Positions 1 to 10,512 are shown, counted from the stretch's first letter. The stretch is 64,000 bases of DNA from Vreelandella zhanjiangensis DSM 21076 (GCF_000377665.1 NZ_KB898646.1:806001-870000); one strand, 5' to 3'. Program-made: numbers and translations. Notes: generated by a model from the sequence alone, not told the origin.

Positions 1-189
1 AAAACGCTGCATAAGCTTATCTACGTTATATTAGCGCTGGTGCTGCTGCATTTCTTATGGATAGTACGTGCCGATATGCAGGAGTGGTTTTTATACGCCA
101 TGGCAGGCGCGCTATTAATGTGCCTAAGGATTCCTGCCATATCACGCATGTTGCCCAAGATACGCCAACGGCTGAAGCACTTCGCATAA
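1..189 (+). CDS. msrQ: Protein-methionine-sulfoxide reductase heme-binding subunit MsrQ, C-terminal end only
   Basis: Frame 1 is open from the first base of the window to a TAA at 187-189, giving the last 62 residues of a protein whose N-terminus lies outside. The tail has a hydrophobic helix preceded by 'LHKLIYV' and followed by '[13 protein letters not shown]', then a second hydrophobic stretch and a short basic end. This matches the last two helices of MsrQ/YedZ, the membrane cytochrome that delivers electrons to the periplasmic methionine sulfoxide reductase MsrP. A rho-independent terminator follows about 30 bases downstream. The family call rests on a short tail, so it is good but not certain; msrP should lie just upstream of the window. 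Confidence 0.75.
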   Translation, partial: KTLHKLIYVILALVLLHFLWIVRADMQEWFLYAMAGALLMCLRIPAISRMLPKIRQRLKHFA

Positions 190-220
190 TTAATCTGTAT
201 AGCCAATCTGCTTAAGTAAA

Positions 221-247
221 AAGGCCACCGCTTGGGTGGCCTTTGTG
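221..247 (+). terminator. Rho-independent terminator after msrQ, probably bidirectional
   Basis: A 9-bp perfect stem (221-229 with 235-243, AAGGCCACC/GGTGGCCTT, 5-base loop) is flanked by A-rich sequence on the left and T-rich on the right. It sits between the end of msrQ and the end of the oppositely oriented BCCT gene, so it can serve both. Confidence 0.75.
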
Positions 248-276
248 TAGTTAGCTTAAGTGCATGTTTACATGCT

Positions 277-1989
277 TTAGGTTTTCTCTTGATAGCCTTC
301 ATCATCGGTTACTTCCCATGAGCCCTCTTCTGTCCAGGGGTCATTTTCCGGGAACTCCTCTATATTGATCTCCGGCTCTTCGTAATTGGGTTGATAGCGC
401 AAATCATACTGCGCCGCTCGCACCATGGAAATCATCAGGAGTAGCGCAATCAGCAACAGCGGCACCCCGCTCACAATACTCGCCGTTTGCAGGGTTTCAA
501 GGCCGCCCAAAAAGAGTAGCGACATGGGTAATAGTGAAAGCGTGAATGCCCAGAACAGGCGATGCCAACGTGCAGGCTCCTTATCCAGATTCTTTTCCGC
601 AGCGGATGACAGAATATAAGCAATCGAGTCAAACGTCGTCGCGGTGAAAATAGACAGCAGAATCACCACCGCCAAGGTGACCAACCAGGAAAGCGGCAGT
701 TCAGCGAGTACCGCATAGAAAGCCACGTTCGCTGACTGATCGTTCATCAACTGGACGACATCCAGCGTGCCTGATAGCTGCAGATAAAGTCCATAGTTAC
801 CCAGAATGATAAAAAACAGCGCGCAGCCTAAGGAACCAAAGAAAATCGAGCCCGCTACCATGGTCTTGATCCGCCGCCCCTTGGAAATACGCGCAATAAA
901 CAGACCCACGGTGGGCGCAAACACCAGCCACCATGCCCAGTAAAAAATCGTCCATGCCTGCCGGAAGCCGGTTTCTTCAAAGCCATCAAAGCGGCCAAAC
1001 GGCTCTGTCCAGGTCGCCATCTGAATCAGGTTGCTGAGCATTAAACCGATCGAGTTGAGCCCTGTATCCAGAATAAATACGGTAGGACCTACCGTAAGCA
1101 CAAACAGCAGTACCGCCAGGCCGAGCCACATGTTGATATCGGAGAGCATCTCAATGCCCCCTTTCAAGCCCCGCCAGGCACTGATGGCAAATAATGCTGT
1201 GGTACCCACCAATACCCCAATCTGACTGACTGAGTTAGGGGTAAAGCCAAACAGGTTGCCTAACCCCTGGTTAATCAGCGGCACCAAAATACCTAATGAG
1301 GTCGCTCCACCGCCCAGCATGCCAAAGATAAACAGGATATCGATAATGTTACCCAGCCAACTACGCGCGAGCTTCTCACCCAAAACCGGCCGGATCGCTT
1401 CACTGATACGCAGCACCTTGTGCTTACGCACATGGAGGAAGTAGGCCATAGGCAGTGCCGGCACAAGATAAATAGACCAAGCGATAGGCCCCCAGTGGAA
1501 CATGCCATAGGTAGCCGCCCATGCCGTCGCTTCCTCGGAGAAGGGCTCAACATGAAACGGTGGGTTCTGCAGATAATACATCCACTCGACCATGCCCCAG
1601 AAAACCACCGCGCCCCCAATCCCTGCCGCGAACAGCATGGCGCCCCATGAAAATAGCGAGAATTCAGGCTCAGCATCGACATCGCCGAGTTTGATCTGGC
1701 CAATATCACTAAACACGATGTAAATCATGAATCCCAGTGACGCGATGCCCATTGTTTGGTAAAGCATGCCCAGGTTTTGAGTGACAAACCCTTGCGCAGC
1801 CATTACCCATACGCGGCCCATTTCAGGAAAGATAATTAATGGCAGCGTGACGATTAGCAGCAGGCCTAGTGAGCCAAAAAAGATAGGCTTATGAATATTT
1901 GAAAATGCGCGCTGAATATTAATGGTGGTGTCTCCTTGGGAATAGTCGCTTGCCGGGCACCCACCACCGGCATCGAGCTGTACGCTCAA
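277..1989 (-). CDS. BCCT-family (betaine/choline/carnitine-type) transporter
   Basis: A 570-residue polytopic inner-membrane protein of the BCCT family, Na+- or H+-coupled carriers of betaine, choline, carnitine and related quaternary ammonium osmolytes. The family signature is clear at residues 346-354 (WTIFYWAWW) followed by 'FAPTVGLFIARISKGR', and a glycine-rich segment with 'WGMVEWMYY' lies near residue 131. About 12 hydrophobic segments are visible. The C-terminus is short and acidic. The substrate cannot be read from sequence; osmoprotectant uptake fits a halophile. The start is doubtful: the longest form uses TTG at 1989 with poor ribosome-binding sequence, whereas a strong AAGGAGA (1931-1937) sits 7 bases before an ATT codon at 1921-1923, which would give 548 residues. 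No in-frame ATG occurs before the first membrane helix. The gene stands alone. Confidence 0.9.
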   Translation of the reverse strand: MSVQLDAGGGCPASDYSQGDTTINIQRAFSNIHKPIFFGSLGLLLIVTLPLIIFPEMGRVWVMAAQGFVTQNLGMLYQTMGIASLGFMIYIVFSDIGQIKLGDVDAEPEFSLFSWGAMLFAAGIGGAVVFWGMVEWMYYLQNPPFHVEPFSEEATAWAATYGMFHWGPIAWSIYLVPALPMAYFLHVRKHKVLRISEAIRPVLGEKLARSWLGNIIDILFIFGMLGGGATSLGILVPLINQGLGNLFGFTPNSVSQIGVLVGTTALFAISAWRGLKGGIEMLSDINMWLGLAVLLFVLTVGPTVFILDTGLNSIGLMLSNLIQMATWTEPFGRFDGFEETGFRQAWTIFYWAWWLVFAPTVGLFIARISKGRRIKTMVAGSIFFGSLGCALFFIILGNYGLYLQLSGTLDVVQLMNDQSANVAFYAVLAELPLSWLVTLAVVILLSIFTATTFDSIAYILSSAAEKNLDKEPARWHRLFWAFTLSLLPMSLLFLGGLETLQTASIVSGVPLLLIALLLMISMVRAAQYDLRYQPNYEEPEINIEEFPENDPWTEEGSWEVTDDEGYQEKT

Positions 1990-2110
1990 TCGACGTCCAT
2001 GTATAAGGTTTGCTCAATCTTTATTGGATAATTACACGCTTTTGTAAAGCGTGCTAGAAACGCTTTCAACGCAGTAGCTACTGTTGAAAGGCTCCTAAAT
2101 AAAAATAAAA

Positions 2111-2138
2111 AAACCCAGCCGAAAGGCTGGGTTTTTGA
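2111..2138 (-). terminator. Rho-independent terminator of nfuA
   Basis: A 10-bp perfect stem (AAACCCAGCC/GGCTGGGTTT, GAAA loop) lies just downstream of the nfuA stop. Runs of A on its left side give the T tract on the minus strand. Confidence 0.85.
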
Positions 2139-2155
2139 GGCTATGGCAATATCGT

Positions 2156-2761
2156 CTAGCGGTAATAAGCGTTGGTGGTATCAGTGTGGTCGGTAACATC
2201 ACGAATACCGGCGAGCTCTGGAATACGCTCCATCAAGGTTTTTTCAACGCCATCCTTCAAGGTTAAGTCTACTGCCGCGCAACCTTGACAGCCGCCGCCA
2301 AAGGCTAGAATGGCCATTTTCTGTTCAGTCAGCTCAATCAGTTTGATTTCGCCGCCATGAGAAGCAAGCCCTGGGTTGATTTCGCTGTACAGCACGTAAT
2401 TGATACGGTCTTCCAAGGGGCTGTCGGCATTCACCTTGGGCATCTTGGCATTGGGTGCCTTGATAGTCAGCTGCCCACCCATGCGATCGGCGTTAAAATC
2501 AACGACGGCTTCTTCTAAAAACGCCAAGCTGTTTTTATCCAGAAAAACGTTGATCTTTTCAAGCTCAAGCTTAACATCGGCGGGTTCTTCTTCACCGGGA
2601 CGGCAGTATGCCAAGCAGGTTTCTGCATAAGGCGTGCCGGGCTGGGTAATAAAGATACGCACGGCGATCCCCTCAACGTTTTGCTTTTCAAGCAATTCCG
2701 CAAGGTACTCCTGGGCGCTGTCGGTAATGTCGATACCGGGTGCTTCGATAGTCGTGGTCAT
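2156..2761 (-). CDS. nfuA: Fe-S cluster biogenesis protein NfuA
   Basis: A 201-residue iron-sulfur carrier that stores and hands over a [4Fe-4S] cluster to client enzymes under stress. It has the two-part NfuA layout: an N-terminal degenerate A-type carrier domain (about residues 1-95) and a C-terminal Nfu domain with the cluster-binding CxxC in '[12 protein letters not shown]'. E. coli NfuA is 191 residues. The reading frame can extend to 2803, but the start at 2761 is preferred because GGGAGG lies about 11 bases upstream and the protein then begins '[17 protein letters not shown]' as in homologues. It is monocistronic with its own terminator and is divergent from metH. Confidence 0.93.
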   Translation of the reverse strand: MTTTIEAPGIDITDSAQEYLAELLEKQNVEGIAVRIFITQPGTPYAETCLAYCRPGEEEPADVKLELEKINVFLDKNSLAFLEEAVVDFNADRMGGQLTIKAPNAKMPKVNADSPLEDRINYVLYSEINPGLASHGGEIKLIELTEQKMAILAFGGGCQGCAAVDLTLKDGVEKTLMERIPELAGIRDVTDHTDTTNAYYR

Positions 2762-3019
2762 GAGGCTATTTCCCTCCCGTGAACTGTGGCAATACCACTT
2801 CACATGTCATTTTCACACTATGGTAAGCAAAACGGCGCGCCGACACAATCCCGACTGTTTTAGTAGGCTATTTAAGCTAAGGCCAGCAAAGGAAACTTCA
2901 TAGACTGCATTCATAGCTGCCGTGTCTGGCGGCCTTTGGTATCATATTGGCCTGTTTCGTTATCGATACGATAAAACCGACGCCAAATTCGATTAAGACG
3001 CTGGAGAATTTCCCCTGTT

Positions 3020-6000
3020 ATGGCCGCTAGTGATTTGAACGTCTCGCTCACCCAACGCCTTGCCCAACGCATTCTCATTCTGGATGGCGGTATGGGGACC
3101 ATGCTGCAAAATGCCCAGCTGAGCGAGGAAGACTTTCGCAGTGAACGCTTCAGCGACTGGCCGTCGGATTTAAAAGGCAATAATGACCTGCTGGCGCTCA
3201 CCTGTCCCGACGTGGTCTCGCGTATCCACCGCGACTACCTGGAAGCAGGTGCGGACATTATTGAAACCAATACCTTTAACAGTACGCGCCTTTCACAGGC
3301 CGACTACGGCATGGAAGACATTGTTGTCGAGCTTAACCGCGAGTCTGCGCGCTTGGCCCGCGAAGTGTGTGACGCAGTTGCCGCTGAAACCGGCGTGCCG
3401 CGTTACGTTGCGGGCGTATTGGGGCCTACTTCACGCACTGCATCGTTATCGCCGGATGTGAACGACCCGTCCAAGCGTAACGTGACCTTTGATGAGCTGC
3501 GTGAAAACTATTACGAAGCCGCCCAAGCGCTGATCGACGGCGGCGCTGACCTGATCATGATCGAAACCATCTTCGATACACTCAACGCCAAAGCCGCGAT
3601 CTATGCGCTTGAAGTGCTGTTTGAGGATCTGGGCAAGCGTCTGCCGGTGATGATTTCAGGCACTATCACCGATGCCTCGGGCCGGACGCTTTCCGGGCAA
3701 ACGACCGAAGCGTTCTGGAACTCGGTTCGCCATGCGCAGCCGCTGTCAGTGGGCCTGAACTGCGCACTTGGGGCTGAAGAGCTACGCCCTTACCTTGAAG
3801 AGCTATCCACCAAAGCCGATACGTTTGTGTCCGCGCACCCTAACGCCGGCCTGCCTAACGAGTTTGGTGAGTATGATCAAACGCCGGAAGAGATGGCGGC
3901 GATTGTCAGCGAGTTTGCCGAGAGCGGCCTGGTCAATATTATTGGCGGCTGCTGTGGCTCGACCCCTGAGCATATCCGTGCAATTGCAGATGCGGTGCGC
4001 CCTATGGCGCCGCGTCAGATTCCTGAGCGCGGCCCTGCTTGCCGTTTGTCTGGGCTTGAGCCTTTCAATATTGATGCAGCCTCGTTATTCGTTAACGTGG
4101 GTGAGCGTACCAACGTTACGGGCTCGGCGCGTTTCAAGCGGCTTATCGTTGAAGAAGATTTCACCACGGCCCTGGAAGTAGCGCTTGAGCAGGTTGAAAG
4201 CGGCGCGCAGATCATCGATATCAATATGGATGAGGGCATGCTGGAGTCGCAGGAAGCCATGGTGCGCTTTCTGAACCTGATCGCTGGCGAGCCGGATATT
4301 GCTCGCGTGCCGATCATGATCGACTCCTCCAAATGGGACATCATCGAAGCAGGCCTTAAATGCGTACAAGGCAAGGCCGTTGTTAACTCGATTTCCTTAA
4401 AAGAAGGCGAAGCGGCGTTTCGTGAGCAGGCCACCAAATGTCGTCGTTTTGGCGCAGCTATCGTGGTCATGGCCTTTGACGAGGATGGCCAGGCCGATAC
4501 GTTCGCCCGCAAGACTGAAATCTGTGAGCGTGCTTATCGCCTGCTGGTCGATGAAATCGGCTTTCCGGCCGAAGATATTATTTTTGACCCTAACATTTTC
4601 GCCATTGCCACGGGCATCGAAGAGCACAACAACTACGCCGTCGATTTTATCGAGGCGTCTCAGTGGATTCATGAAAACCTGCCGCATGCGATGATTTCTG
4701 GTGGGGTTTCCAACGTCTCCTTCTCGTTCCGGGGCAATAACCCGGTTCGTGAAGCGATCCACTCCGTGTTTCTGTATCACGCCATCCGTGCGGGTTTGAG
4801 CATGGGTATCGTTAACGCCGGGCAGTTGGCGGTATACGACGACTTGCCTGCCGAGCTTCGTGATGCCGTAGAAGACGTTGTGCTGAATAAGCGCAGCGAC
4901 GGTACCGAGCGCCTGCTCGACCTGGCGGACAAGTACAAGGGCGACGGTAGCGGCCCTGCCAAGAAAGAGGATCTTGAGTGGCGCGGCTGGCCAGTTAACA
5001 AGCGTATCGAGCATGCCTTGGTTAAAGGCATCACGGCGTATATTGAAGATGACACCGAAGAGGCCCGTGTTCAGGCCGAGCGTCCTATCGAGGTCATTGA
5101 AGGGCCACTGATGGATGGCATGAACGTCGTCGGCGACCTGTTTGGCGCCGGTAAAATGTTCCTGCCCCAGGTAGTGAAGTCCGCGCGGGTCATGAAGCAG
5201 GCGGTTGCCTACCTGATCCCGTATATCGAGGCGGAAAAAAGCGAAGGTACCCAGGCCAAGGGCAAAATTGTCATGGCCACGGTTAAAGGTGACGTTCACG
5301 ATATCGGCAAAAACATCGTTGGCGTCGTGCTGCAGTGTAATAACTATGAAGTTATTGATCTTGGCGTAATGGTGCCTGCCGAGAAAATTCTTCAAGCCGC
5401 TATCGACCACAACGCCGATATTATTGGCCTCTCGGGCCTGATTACTCCGTCGCTCGATGAAATGGTCCACGTGGCCAAGGAAATGCAGCGCCGGGGCATG
5501 AACCTGCCGCTGCTGATTGGTGGCGCGACGACGTCCAAAGCGCATACCGCAGTCAAAATTGAGCCGCAGTATGAGCACCCGGTCATCTACGTGACCGACG
5601 CTTCACGCGCAGTAGGTGTCGCCGGCCGGTTACTCGCTCCGAACCTCAAGACGGCGTATGTCGCAGAAATTCGTGAAGAGTATGTCAAGGTACGTGAGCG
5701 TAACGCCAAGCGCCGCCCTAAAGCGGCAGACCTGGATTACACGCAGGCGCGCAAGCGCCGCTTCCGCACTGACTGGAATACCCAGACGCCGGTTGAACCC
5801 AAGTTCCTGGGCCTCAAGACGTTTGATAATTATGACCTGGAAGAACTGATCGAGCGTATCGACTGGACGCCCTTCTTCATGAGCTGGCAGTTAGCGGGTA
5901 AGTACCCCAAAATTCTTAACGATGAAGTCGTGGGCGAAGCCGCGCGCAACCTGTTTGCCGATGCGCAAGTCATGCTGCGTAAGCTTGTCGATGAGAAGCG

Positions 6001-6715
6001 CGTTCAGGCCCGGGGCGTTATCGGCCTATGGCCAGCCAACAGTGTGGATGATGACGTTGTTGAAGTGTATGCCGATGAATCGCGTAGCGAAGTCATCGAA
6101 CGGCTTCACCATATTCGTCAGCAAACCACCAAGGGCCGCGACGGCATCTGCTACAGCCTCGCGGACTTCATTGCACCTAAAGACAGCGGCAAGGCCGACT
6201 GGATCGGCGGGTTTGCAGTCACCACAGGGCACGGTGTTGACGAGCTTACCAAGGCCTATGAGGCCGCCGGTGATGACTACAACGCAATTTTGGTTCAGGC
6301 ACTTACCGACCGTCTGGCGGAAGCCTTTGCCGAGCGCATCCACGAACGGGTGCGTAAAGAGTTCTGGGGCTATGTACCTGAAGAAACGCTGGATAACGAC
6401 GCGCTGATTGCCGAGAAGTATCAGGGTATCCGCCCTGCGCCCGGCTATCCGGCCTGCCCGGATCACACCGAAAAAGGCACGTTGTTCAAGCTGTTAAACG
6501 CCACAGAAAATACCGGCCTTACGCTGACCGAAAGCTACGCCATGTGGCCAGCCGCGGCCGTTGCGGGCTGGTACTTCGCCCACCCGCAGTCAAAGTACTT
6601 CTCGACAGGCAAGATCACCCGCGATCAGGTTGAGTCGATTGCCGAGCGTAAGCAGATGCCGTTTGAGGAGATGGAGCGCTGGCTCTCGCCGGTACTCTCT
6701 TACGACCCCAGCTAA
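3020..6715 (+). CDS. metH: Cobalamin-dependent methionine synthase MetH
   Basis: A 1231-residue cytosolic enzyme that transfers a methyl group from 5-methyltetrahydrofolate through cobalamin to homocysteine, giving methionine. The four modules are in order: homocysteine domain (about 1-345) with zinc cysteines 248, 311 and 312; pterin domain with '[11 protein letters not shown]' near 357; cobalamin domain with 'GDVHDIGKN', His760 being the lower cobalt ligand; and the AdoMet reactivation domain with '[12 protein letters not shown]' near 1138. Length matches E. coli MetH (1227). The start at 3020 follows GGAG. The gap upstream to nfuA (about 260 bases) shows no cobalamin or SAM riboswitch that I could recognise. 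The next gene begins 18 bases downstream and may be cotranscribed. Confidence 0.98.
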   Translation: MAASDLNVSLTQRLAQRILILDGGMGTMLQNAQLSEEDFRSERFSDWPSDLKGNNDLLALTCPDVVSRIHRDYLEAGADIIETNTFNSTRLSQADYGMEDIVVELNRESARLAREVCDAVAAETGVPRYVAGVLGPTSRTASLSPDVNDPSKRNVTFDELRENYYEAAQALIDGGADLIMIETIFDTLNAKAAIYALEVLFEDLGKRLPVMISGTITDASGRTLSGQTTEAFWNSVRHAQPLSVGLNCALGAEELRPYLEELSTKADTFVSAHPNAGLPNEFGEYDQTPEEMAAIVSEFAESGLVNIIGGCCGSTPEHIRAIADAVRPMAPRQIPERGPACRLSGLEPFNIDAASLFVNVGERTNVTGSARFKRLIVEEDFTTALEVALEQVESGAQIIDINMDEGMLESQEAMVRFLNLIAGEPDIARVPIMIDSSKWDIIEAGLKCVQGKAVVNSISLKEGEAAFREQATKCRRFGAAIVVMAFDEDGQADTFARKTEICERAYRLLVDEIGFPAEDIIFDPNIFAIATGIEEHNNYAVDFIEASQWIHENLPHAMISGGVSNVSFSFRGNNPVREAIHSVFLYHAIRAGLSMGIVNAGQLAVYDDLPAELRDAVEDVVLNKRSDGTERLLDLADKYKGDGSGPAKKEDLEWRGWPVNKRIEHALVKGITAYIEDDTEEARVQAERPIEVIEGPLMDGMNVVGDLFGAGKMFLPQVVKSARVMKQAVAYLIPYIEAEKSEGTQAKGKIVMATVKGDVHDIGKNIVGVVLQCNNYEVIDLGVMVPAEKILQAAIDHNADIIGLSGLITPSLDEMVHVAKEMQRRGMNLPLLIGGATTSKAHTAVKIEPQYEHPVIYVTDASRAVGVAGRLLAPNLKTAYVAEIREEYVKVRERNAKRRPKAADLDYTQARKRRFRTDWNTQTPVEPKFLGLKTFDNYDLEELIERIDWTPFFMSWQLAGKYPKILNDEVVGEAARNLFADAQVMLRKLVDEKRVQARGVIGLWPANSVDDDVVEVYADESRSEVIERLHHIRQQTTKGRDGICYSLADFIAPKDSGKADWIGGFAVTTGHGVDELTKAYEAAGDDYNAILVQALTDRLAEAFAERIHERVRKEFWGYVPEETLDNDALIAEKYQGIRPAPGYPACPDHTEKGTLFKLLNATENTGLTLTESYAMWPAAAVAGWYFAHPQSKYFSTGKITRDQVESIAERKQMPFEEMERWLSPVLSYDPS

Positions 6716-6733
6716 TTTGCTGTTTAAACTCTC

Positions 6734-8071
6734 ATGGCATTAGTGACCCGGCGTCACGGCAAAGTAATGCGCTTAGCGTTACCGATCATGTTGGGCATGC
6801 TCTCTCAGAGCATGCTCAATATTATCGATGCGGCACTGGTCGGCCACCTGGGTCAGGTGGCGCTGGCAGGCGTTGGGGTGGGCGGCTACGCCATGTTCAT
6901 GATGACCGCGCTGGTGTTTGGGCTTTCTTCCAGCGTTCAGTCACAAACATCCCAGCGTCTTGAATCCGGTCGTTATAGAGCCGTTCAGCCGCTGCAGGCA
7001 GGCTTGGCAACTGGCATGGCCATTGGCCTGCCTCTCTCGTTGCTTGCCTGGTGGCAAGCGCCTGCCCTACTCAATCTCATTACCCAAACGCCCGATGTTC
7101 ATAGCGTAGCCGTCGACTACTTCCGCTGGCGCGTGATTGCCCTGACGGCCATTGCTTTAACTCTTTGCTTTCGCGGGTACTGGAACGGCCGCCAACAGAC
7201 GCAGCTTTATCTACGTATCATCCTCATCGTTCAGGTGTTTAACGTTATCGCCAGCAGCGGGCTGATTTATGGCCTGGCGGGGTTGCCTAAACTCGGGGCT
7301 AGCGGCGCGGGCGTAGGCACGACGCTATCGCTATTTCTGGGGCTGTTCATCTGGCTAGGCGTGACGTTTCAACAACGCCGTGATAACGGCTTTTTACAGT
7401 GCTCGCTGTCATCCTCAACGCTACGCTCGACGCTTGCGCTGGCGGCCCCGCATTCGCTTCAGCAGGTATGTTTTGCAGGCGGCTACGTAGTACTGTTTTG
7501 GTTATTGAGCCGTTTAGGTACCGCAAGCGTTGCCGTGGGCCATGTGCTGGTTAATCTGTCACTTCTACTGATTTTGCCGGGCGTTGGCGTGGGTGTCGCG
7601 GCCATGAGCTTAGTAGGTGAAGCTCTGGGGCGTGATGATCAGACGGAGGCCCACCGTTGGGGGTTGGATGCGCTGCGCGTGGCGGGCTTACTGCTGGCGA
7701 TTCTAGCGCTACCCATGCTGGTAATGCCCGCTCAGGTGCTGGGTATCTTCTTTTCAAGCCATGAACTGATTGCGCTGGGTACGCTGCCCCTACAGATTAC
7801 CGGCGCGATGATCGTTCTGGATGCCGCCGCCCTCGTGCTTGCCCAGGCGCTTATGGGCGCGGGAGCTCAGCGAACGGTGATGATGTTGACGCTCAGTATG
7901 CAGTGGTTAGTGTTTCTTCCCCTTGCATGGTGGGTAGGCGTTGGTTTAGAACAGGGGCTGCTTGGGGTCTGGATAATGCAGCTATTTTACCGGCTTCTAA
8001 ATTCGATCGGCTTTTTATGGATCTGGCAGCGCCGCCGATGGCCGGCCACCAACGTTTTAAATAGCGTTTAA
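6734..8071 (+). CDS. MATE-family efflux transporter (DinF-like)
   Basis: A 445-residue membrane protein with about twelve hydrophobic helices and the MATE hallmarks: 'LALPIMLGMLSQSMLNIIDAAL' spread over residues 13-34 and a second, similar half starting near residue 235. MATE proteins export cationic drugs and metabolites in exchange for Na+ or H+. The shape, with a short loop and 'GHLG' after helix 1, looks like the NorM/DinF branch, but the substrate cannot be inferred. The start used has no clear ribosome-binding site; an internal ATG at 6767 is a weaker alternative. It follows metH by 18 bases. Confidence 0.88.
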   Translation: MALVTRRHGKVMRLALPIMLGMLSQSMLNIIDAALVGHLGQVALAGVGVGGYAMFMMTALVFGLSSSVQSQTSQRLESGRYRAVQPLQAGLATGMAIGLPLSLLAWWQAPALLNLITQTPDVHSVAVDYFRWRVIALTAIALTLCFRGYWNGRQQTQLYLRIILIVQVFNVIASSGLIYGLAGLPKLGASGAGVGTTLSLFLGLFIWLGVTFQQRRDNGFLQCSLSSSTLRSTLALAAPHSLQQVCFAGGYVVLFWLLSRLGTASVAVGHVLVNLSLLLILPGVGVGVAAMSLVGEALGRDDQTEAHRWGLDALRVAGLLLAILALPMLVMPAQVLGIFFSSHELIALGTLPLQITGAMIVLDAAALVLAQALMGAGAQRTVMMLTLSMQWLVFLPLAWWVGVGLEQGLLGVWIMQLFYRLLNSIGFLWIWQRRRWPATNVLNSV

Positions 8072-8089
8072 CGATAAAAAGATAATTAT

Positions 8090-8108
8090 ATATTCTTTTG
8101 TAGAATAT
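8090..8108. promoter_or_regulatory. Inverted repeat upstream of cysI
   Basis: A perfect 7-bp inverted repeat (ATATTCT, 5-base spacer, AGAATAT) lies about 80 bases before the cysI start, followed at 8130-8135 by a TATATT that could be a -10 box. It could be an operator, for example for a CysB-type activator, but no regulator is identified here. Confidence 0.35.
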
Positions 8109-8184
8109 GAAACACGCGTTAAGGTGACACTATATTAATGCCCGTCTTGACGTGACCATTTCGCTTTTAGCAGGATCGTGCCAC

Positions 8185-9840
8185 ATGTACCGCTATGATA
8201 TTCACGACCAAACGCTGGTTGATGAGCGTGTTGCTCAGTTTCGCGATCAAATGGATCGCTACTTGGCCGGACGTTTGGGAGAAGAAGAGTTTCGCCCGCT
8301 TCGCTTGCAAAACGGCCTTTATATTCAAAGGCATGCGCCGATGCTGCGGATCGCTATCCCGTACGGCATGCTAGCCAGCTACCAGCTGCGCGCCCTGGCG
8401 GATATTACTCGCCGGTACGACCGAGGTTATGGCCACTTCACGACCCGCCAAAACCTTCAGCTGAACTGGCCTGCCCAGGAAGACGTGCCGGATATCTTGG
8501 CCGAGCTTGCGAAAGTACAGATGCACGCCATTCAAACCAGTGGTAACTGCATCCGTAATACTACCAGCGACCAGTTTGCGGGTATTGCCAACGATGAAGT
8601 GGAAGATCCACGCCCCTGGTGCGAGCTTATTCGCCAGTGGTCGACGCTTCACCCTGAATTCGCTTACCTGCCGCGTAAGTTCAAAATTGCCGTGACTGGC
8701 GCCGCAAAAGATCGTGCGGCGATTCAGGTACACGATATTGGCCTGCGCTTATGGCGCAACGAGGAAGGCGAGCTGCGCGTTAAAGTACTAGCCGGTGGCG
8801 GCCTGGGTCGTACCCCCATGATTGCTGAGGTGGTGCGTGAAGACCTGCCCTGGCAACACCTGCTGACTTACCTTGAAGCCTGTGTCCGCGTTTACAACCA
8901 GTTTGGACGCCGAGATAACAAGTTCAAGGCGCGTATCAAGATCCTGGTAAAAGCGCTGGGCATTGAAGAGTATCGCCGTCGCGTCGATGAAGAGTGGGCA
9001 CATTTAAAAGATGGCCCGCAGACGCTCAATCAGGCAGCGATCGATGTTGCCAAAGGCCACTTCCCCGAGCCGGAACGTCGCCCGGTGGCAGAGAGCGCCG
9101 TGGTTAATTTTGAACGCTTGCGCAGCGAAAACCGCAGCTTCGCGCGCTTTGTGACCAATAACGTGACGGATCACAAAGTAGCTGGCTATAAAGCGGTGAC
9201 GCTGTCGCTCAAGCGGCGTGAACATGCCCCTGGTGATGTCACGGCTGATCAGATGGACGCCGTGGCGGATCTGGCCGATCGCTATAGCTTTAGCGAAATG
9301 CGCGTGACTCACGAGCAAAACCTGGTGCTTTCCGATGTTCCCGTCGATGAAATCGAAGCGCTGTGGAACGAGCTCGAAGCGCTGGGCATGGCCAACCCCA
9401 CCGTGGGCACGCTGAACGATATTATCTGCTGCCCGGGGGGCGACTACTGCAGCTTGGCCAATGCGGTTTCGATTCCTATCGCCCAGGCGCTCCAGGAACG
9501 TTTTGAAGATCTGGACTTCCTGTATGATCTGGGGCCGCTGGATCTTAATATTTCAGGCTGCATGAACGCCTGTGGCCACCACCATGTGGGCCATATCGGT
9601 ATTCTAGGCGTCGACAAGAAAGGCGAAGAGTTTTACCAGATATCGATTGGCGGGAACTCTACCGACGACGTGTCGCTGGGCAAGATTCTAGGCCCTTCCT
9701 TCTTCCGCCAGGATGTTCCGGAAGTGGTCGAAAAGGTGCTGCAGGTCTACGTTGCCGAGCGTCACGAAGACGAGCATTTCCTGGACACCTATCGCCGGAT
9801 TGGCTTGAAACCCTTTAAAGAGCGTGTGTATGCCAAATAA
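8185..9840 (+). CDS. cysI: Ferredoxin-type sulfite/nitrite reductase, siroheme and [4Fe-4S] subunit
   Basis: A 551-residue assimilatory reductase of the siroheme family that carries out six-electron reduction of sulfite to sulfide (or nitrite to ammonia). The siroheme/[4Fe-4S] cysteines are visible as 416 and 422 ('CCPGGDYC') and 459 and 463 ('SGCMNACGHHH'). The two-fold repeat of ferrite-reductase domains is present, with the first basic motif around 'RHAPMLRIAIPYG'. The GTG at 8152 also opens the frame, but ATG 8185 gives the usual beginning 'MYRYDIHDQTLVDERV' after AGGAT. The next gene, a DUF934 protein, overlaps its end; this pair is the common proteobacterial alternative to cysJI. It therefore probably serves sulfate assimilation rather than nitrite. 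Confidence 0.93.
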   Translation: MYRYDIHDQTLVDERVAQFRDQMDRYLAGRLGEEEFRPLRLQNGLYIQRHAPMLRIAIPYGMLASYQLRALADITRRYDRGYGHFTTRQNLQLNWPAQEDVPDILAELAKVQMHAIQTSGNCIRNTTSDQFAGIANDEVEDPRPWCELIRQWSTLHPEFAYLPRKFKIAVTGAAKDRAAIQVHDIGLRLWRNEEGELRVKVLAGGGLGRTPMIAEVVREDLPWQHLLTYLEACVRVYNQFGRRDNKFKARIKILVKALGIEEYRRRVDEEWAHLKDGPQTLNQAAIDVAKGHFPEPERRPVAESAVVNFERLRSENRSFARFVTNNVTDHKVAGYKAVTLSLKRREHAPGDVTADQMDAVADLADRYSFSEMRVTHEQNLVLSDVPVDEIEALWNELEALGMANPTVGTLNDIICCPGGDYCSLANAVSIPIAQALQERFEDLDFLYDLGPLDLNISGCMNACGHHHVGHIGILGVDKKGEEFYQISIGGNSTDDVSLGKILGPSFFRQDVPEVVEKVLQVYVAERHEDEHFLDTYRRIGLKPFKERVYAK

Positions 9841-10372
9841 CGTGGATACCCCGACTGAAGAAGCACTGGTTCCGGTGCACGTTGATCATCTTCTGCTTGA
9901 CGGCGAATTAGCGGCTGAGAATGCCTGGTGTGTGTCTTACGATGCCGTTAATCTGCCCGAACAGCGCCCGGCCTTTGTGCCGCTGGCGCTTTGGCAGGCC
10001 AACAAGCAGGATGACGAGCTTGCTCCGTTACTCTTGAGCGACACTGAACTTAACGCTGAGCTGGCGGCTGAACTGAATCCGCTGTCCGTCGTGGCGATCG
10101 ACTTCCCCAGTTTTACCGATGGCCGTGGCTACTCAATCGCCCGCCTGTTGCGTGAGCGCTTTGAGTACGCTGGCGAAGTACGTGCCGTAGGTGATGTATT
10201 GGTTGACCAGCTCGACTATATGCGCCGCTGTGGCTTTAACGCCATGGCGCTACGCGATGATCAGCATCCTGAAGATGCGCTGCGCCTGCTAAATTCTTTT
10301 AGCGTGCGTTATCAAACGGACGTAGAAGAGCGTCAGGCATTGTTTGAGCGTCGTCTAGCAACCAGCGAGTAA
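9830..10372 (+). CDS. DUF934 family protein, partner of sulfite reductase
   Basis: A 180-residue cytosolic protein of the DUF934 family, which almost always follows cysI-type reductases and is thought to help sulfite reduction; its biochemistry is not settled. The conserved block 'VVAIDFPSFTDGRGYSIARL' (about residues 85-104) and 'RAVGDVLVDQLDYMRRCGF' with the single conserved Cys are visible. The frame also opens at GTG 9824; ATG 9830 is chosen. Either way the gene overlaps the last codons of cysI, so the two are translationally coupled. A strong terminator follows the stop. Confidence 0.88.
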   Translation: MPNNVDTPTEEALVPVHVDHLLLDGELAAENAWCVSYDAVNLPEQRPAFVPLALWQANKQDDELAPLLLSDTELNAELAAELNPLSVVAIDFPSFTDGRGYSIARLLRERFEYAGEVRAVGDVLVDQLDYMRRCGFNAMALRDDQHPEDALRLLNSFSVRYQTDVEERQALFERRLATSE

Positions 10373-10392
10373 CTCAAGACACTCGGCAACAC

Positions 10393-10419
10393 AAAAGGGC
10401 AGCTTTCGCTGCCCTTTTT
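10393..10419 (+). terminator. Rho-independent terminator of the cysI-DUF934 operon
   Basis: An 11-bp stem (AAAAGGGCAGC/GCTGCCCTTTT, loop TTTC) followed by T residues, 20 bases after the DUF934 stop. Confidence 0.9.
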
Positions 10420-10512
10420 GCTATCTCGGCGTTACAGGAACTGCTTGCGCTTGGTTACAAGCTGAATTATGCGCTGGGCTGTGCAATATAGGCTATGCAA
10501 AAAGGACTACAT

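Noticed and set aside
2762..3019. Riboswitch in front of metH
   Set aside because: I looked for cobalamin-box or SAM-type conserved pieces and saw none; the leader has no clear alternative hairpin with terminator.
4397..5578. A 393-codon open frame on the minus strand inside metH
   Set aside because: It mirrors codons of the real methionine synthase on the other strand; the protein has no family features and lacks a ribosome-binding site.
8119..8135. AGGTGACACTATA upstream of cysI, a 13-base match to the phage SP6 promoter core
   Set aside because: A match this short can occur by chance in a bacterial genome, no SP6-like polymerase is present, and the segment is explained as a possible host -10 region.
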